7,457 nt of DNA, taken from positions 1 to 7,457 of the forward strand of contig CAMHNT010000111.1 of NCBI GenBank assembly GCA_946186535.1, read 5' to 3'. The DNA is from an uncultured Clostridia bacterium (lineage in GTDB: Bacteria; Bacillota; Clostridia; Oscillospirales; Acutalibacteraceae). Below the pieces are notes generated by a model that saw only the letters and a program-made list of their open reading frames with translations, was not told the DNA's origin and searched no databases. Of the stretch, positions 7,302 to 7,457 are shown piece by piece (position 1 is the first letter of the stretch; every line of letters starts with the position of its first letter). The translations under genes and the position numbers were made by a program.

Positions 7302-7310
7302 ATTATATCA
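7302..7310 (-). promoter_or_regulatory. Candidate sigma-A extended -10 promoter for the urease operon
   Basis: The minus strand reads TGATATAAT (7310-7302): a perfect TATAAT with the TG of an extended -10 element. The best -35 at 17-base spacing (GTTTTA, 7330-7325) is poor, which an extended -10 can tolerate. Transcription would start near 7295, giving a leader of about 75 nt in which the terminator-like hairpin begins roughly 13 nt from the start. The block is very AT-rich, so chance matches to TATAAT are likely and the call is moderate. Confidence 0.5.
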
Positions 7311-7374
7311 TCATCTATAACAAATAAAACATTAATTTTCGGATATTTTCCTATAAAATAAAGAAGATTTAAGG

Positions 7375-7457
7375 CAATACCGCACAGAGATTGTGCCGAA
7401 GCTGCGCAGTAGATTTTTATCAAGAGAGTGCATAAGACGCCCGAAGGAAGTGCCCTT
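7375..7457. other. GC-richer, palindrome-bearing non-coding stretch at the right edge
   Basis: This edge segment is clearly richer in GC than the AT-rich block next to it. It contains a small hairpin (GCACA at 7382-7386 with TGTGC at 7392-7396) and the 8-base palindrome CTGCGCAG (7402-7409). Minus-strand frames stay open for some distance, but the translations (such as ALPSGVLCTLLIKIYC and onward) are Cys/Ser/Ala-rich and resemble no family I know. I read it as non-coding, perhaps a dispersed repeat or the tail of an upstream unit. Nothing more can be supported. Confidence 0.3.

Noticed and set aside
7145..7423. A 92-residue minus-strand open frame overlapping the ure leader and the ureAB start
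   Set aside because: It crosses the promoter, hairpin and ureAB start in another frame, has no good ribosome binding site and matches no family I know.
1..7457. CRISPR array, tRNA, rRNA, insertion sequence or transposase
   Set aside because: No regular direct repeats, no cloverleaf-like or rRNA-like stretch and no transposase motifs were seen; the window is almost fully filled by ure and urt genes.

Overview
The window is one long run of genes on the minus strand for taking up urea and breaking it down. In transcription order (high to low coordinates) it holds a leader with a candidate promoter and terminator-like hairpin, ureAB (fused gamma and beta subunits), ureC, ureE, ureF, ureG (3' end lost), the 3' remnant of urtA, urtB, urtC and the 5' part of urtD, which runs off the left edge. 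No plus-strand gene is convincing. Coding density, strong GGAGG-type ribosome binding sites, AT-rich gaps and the sequence type of the proteins suggest a Firmicute of class Clostridia, plausibly a gut Ruminococcus-like organism. That placement is inference from overall character, not from a search.

Region by region. 7222-7457 is non-coding: a GC-richer, palindrome-bearing stretch at the right edge, then an AT-rich block with an extended -10 promoter, then a strong hairpin with a U tract just before the ureAB ribosome binding site. 4825-7221 encodes the structural urease: ureAB (226 aa) and ureC (570 aa, all nickel ligands and the carbamylated lysine present). 3085-4812 encodes the accessory proteins UreE (nickel delivery), UreF and UreG (GTPase). 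2722-2863 is an intergenic region with a long perfect inverted repeat. 1-2721 encodes the membrane proteins UrtB and UrtC and an ATPase, UrtD, of a urea-type ABC transporter.

The most notable point is a sharp junction near 3146-3156. UreG reads normally up to its FTNL motif (residues 177-180) and then runs, out of frame, into the last ~93 residues of UrtA, the urea-binding protein. The end of ureG, the expected ureD gene and roughly the first three quarters of urtA are all missing. This is either a real deletion of about 2 kb that fuses the two operons, probably inactivating urease maturation and urea capture from this locus, or an assembly or strain-mixture artefact. As it stands, urtBCD would depend on readthrough from the urease promoter.

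Intended system: UrtABCDE imports scarce urea, UreABC hydrolyses it to ammonia and carbamate, and UreD/E/F/G load nickel into UreC. Here the enzyme and part of the importer look intact, while the two ends meeting at the junction are broken. I see no clearly new type of system; the junction and the leader hairpin are the items most worth checking.
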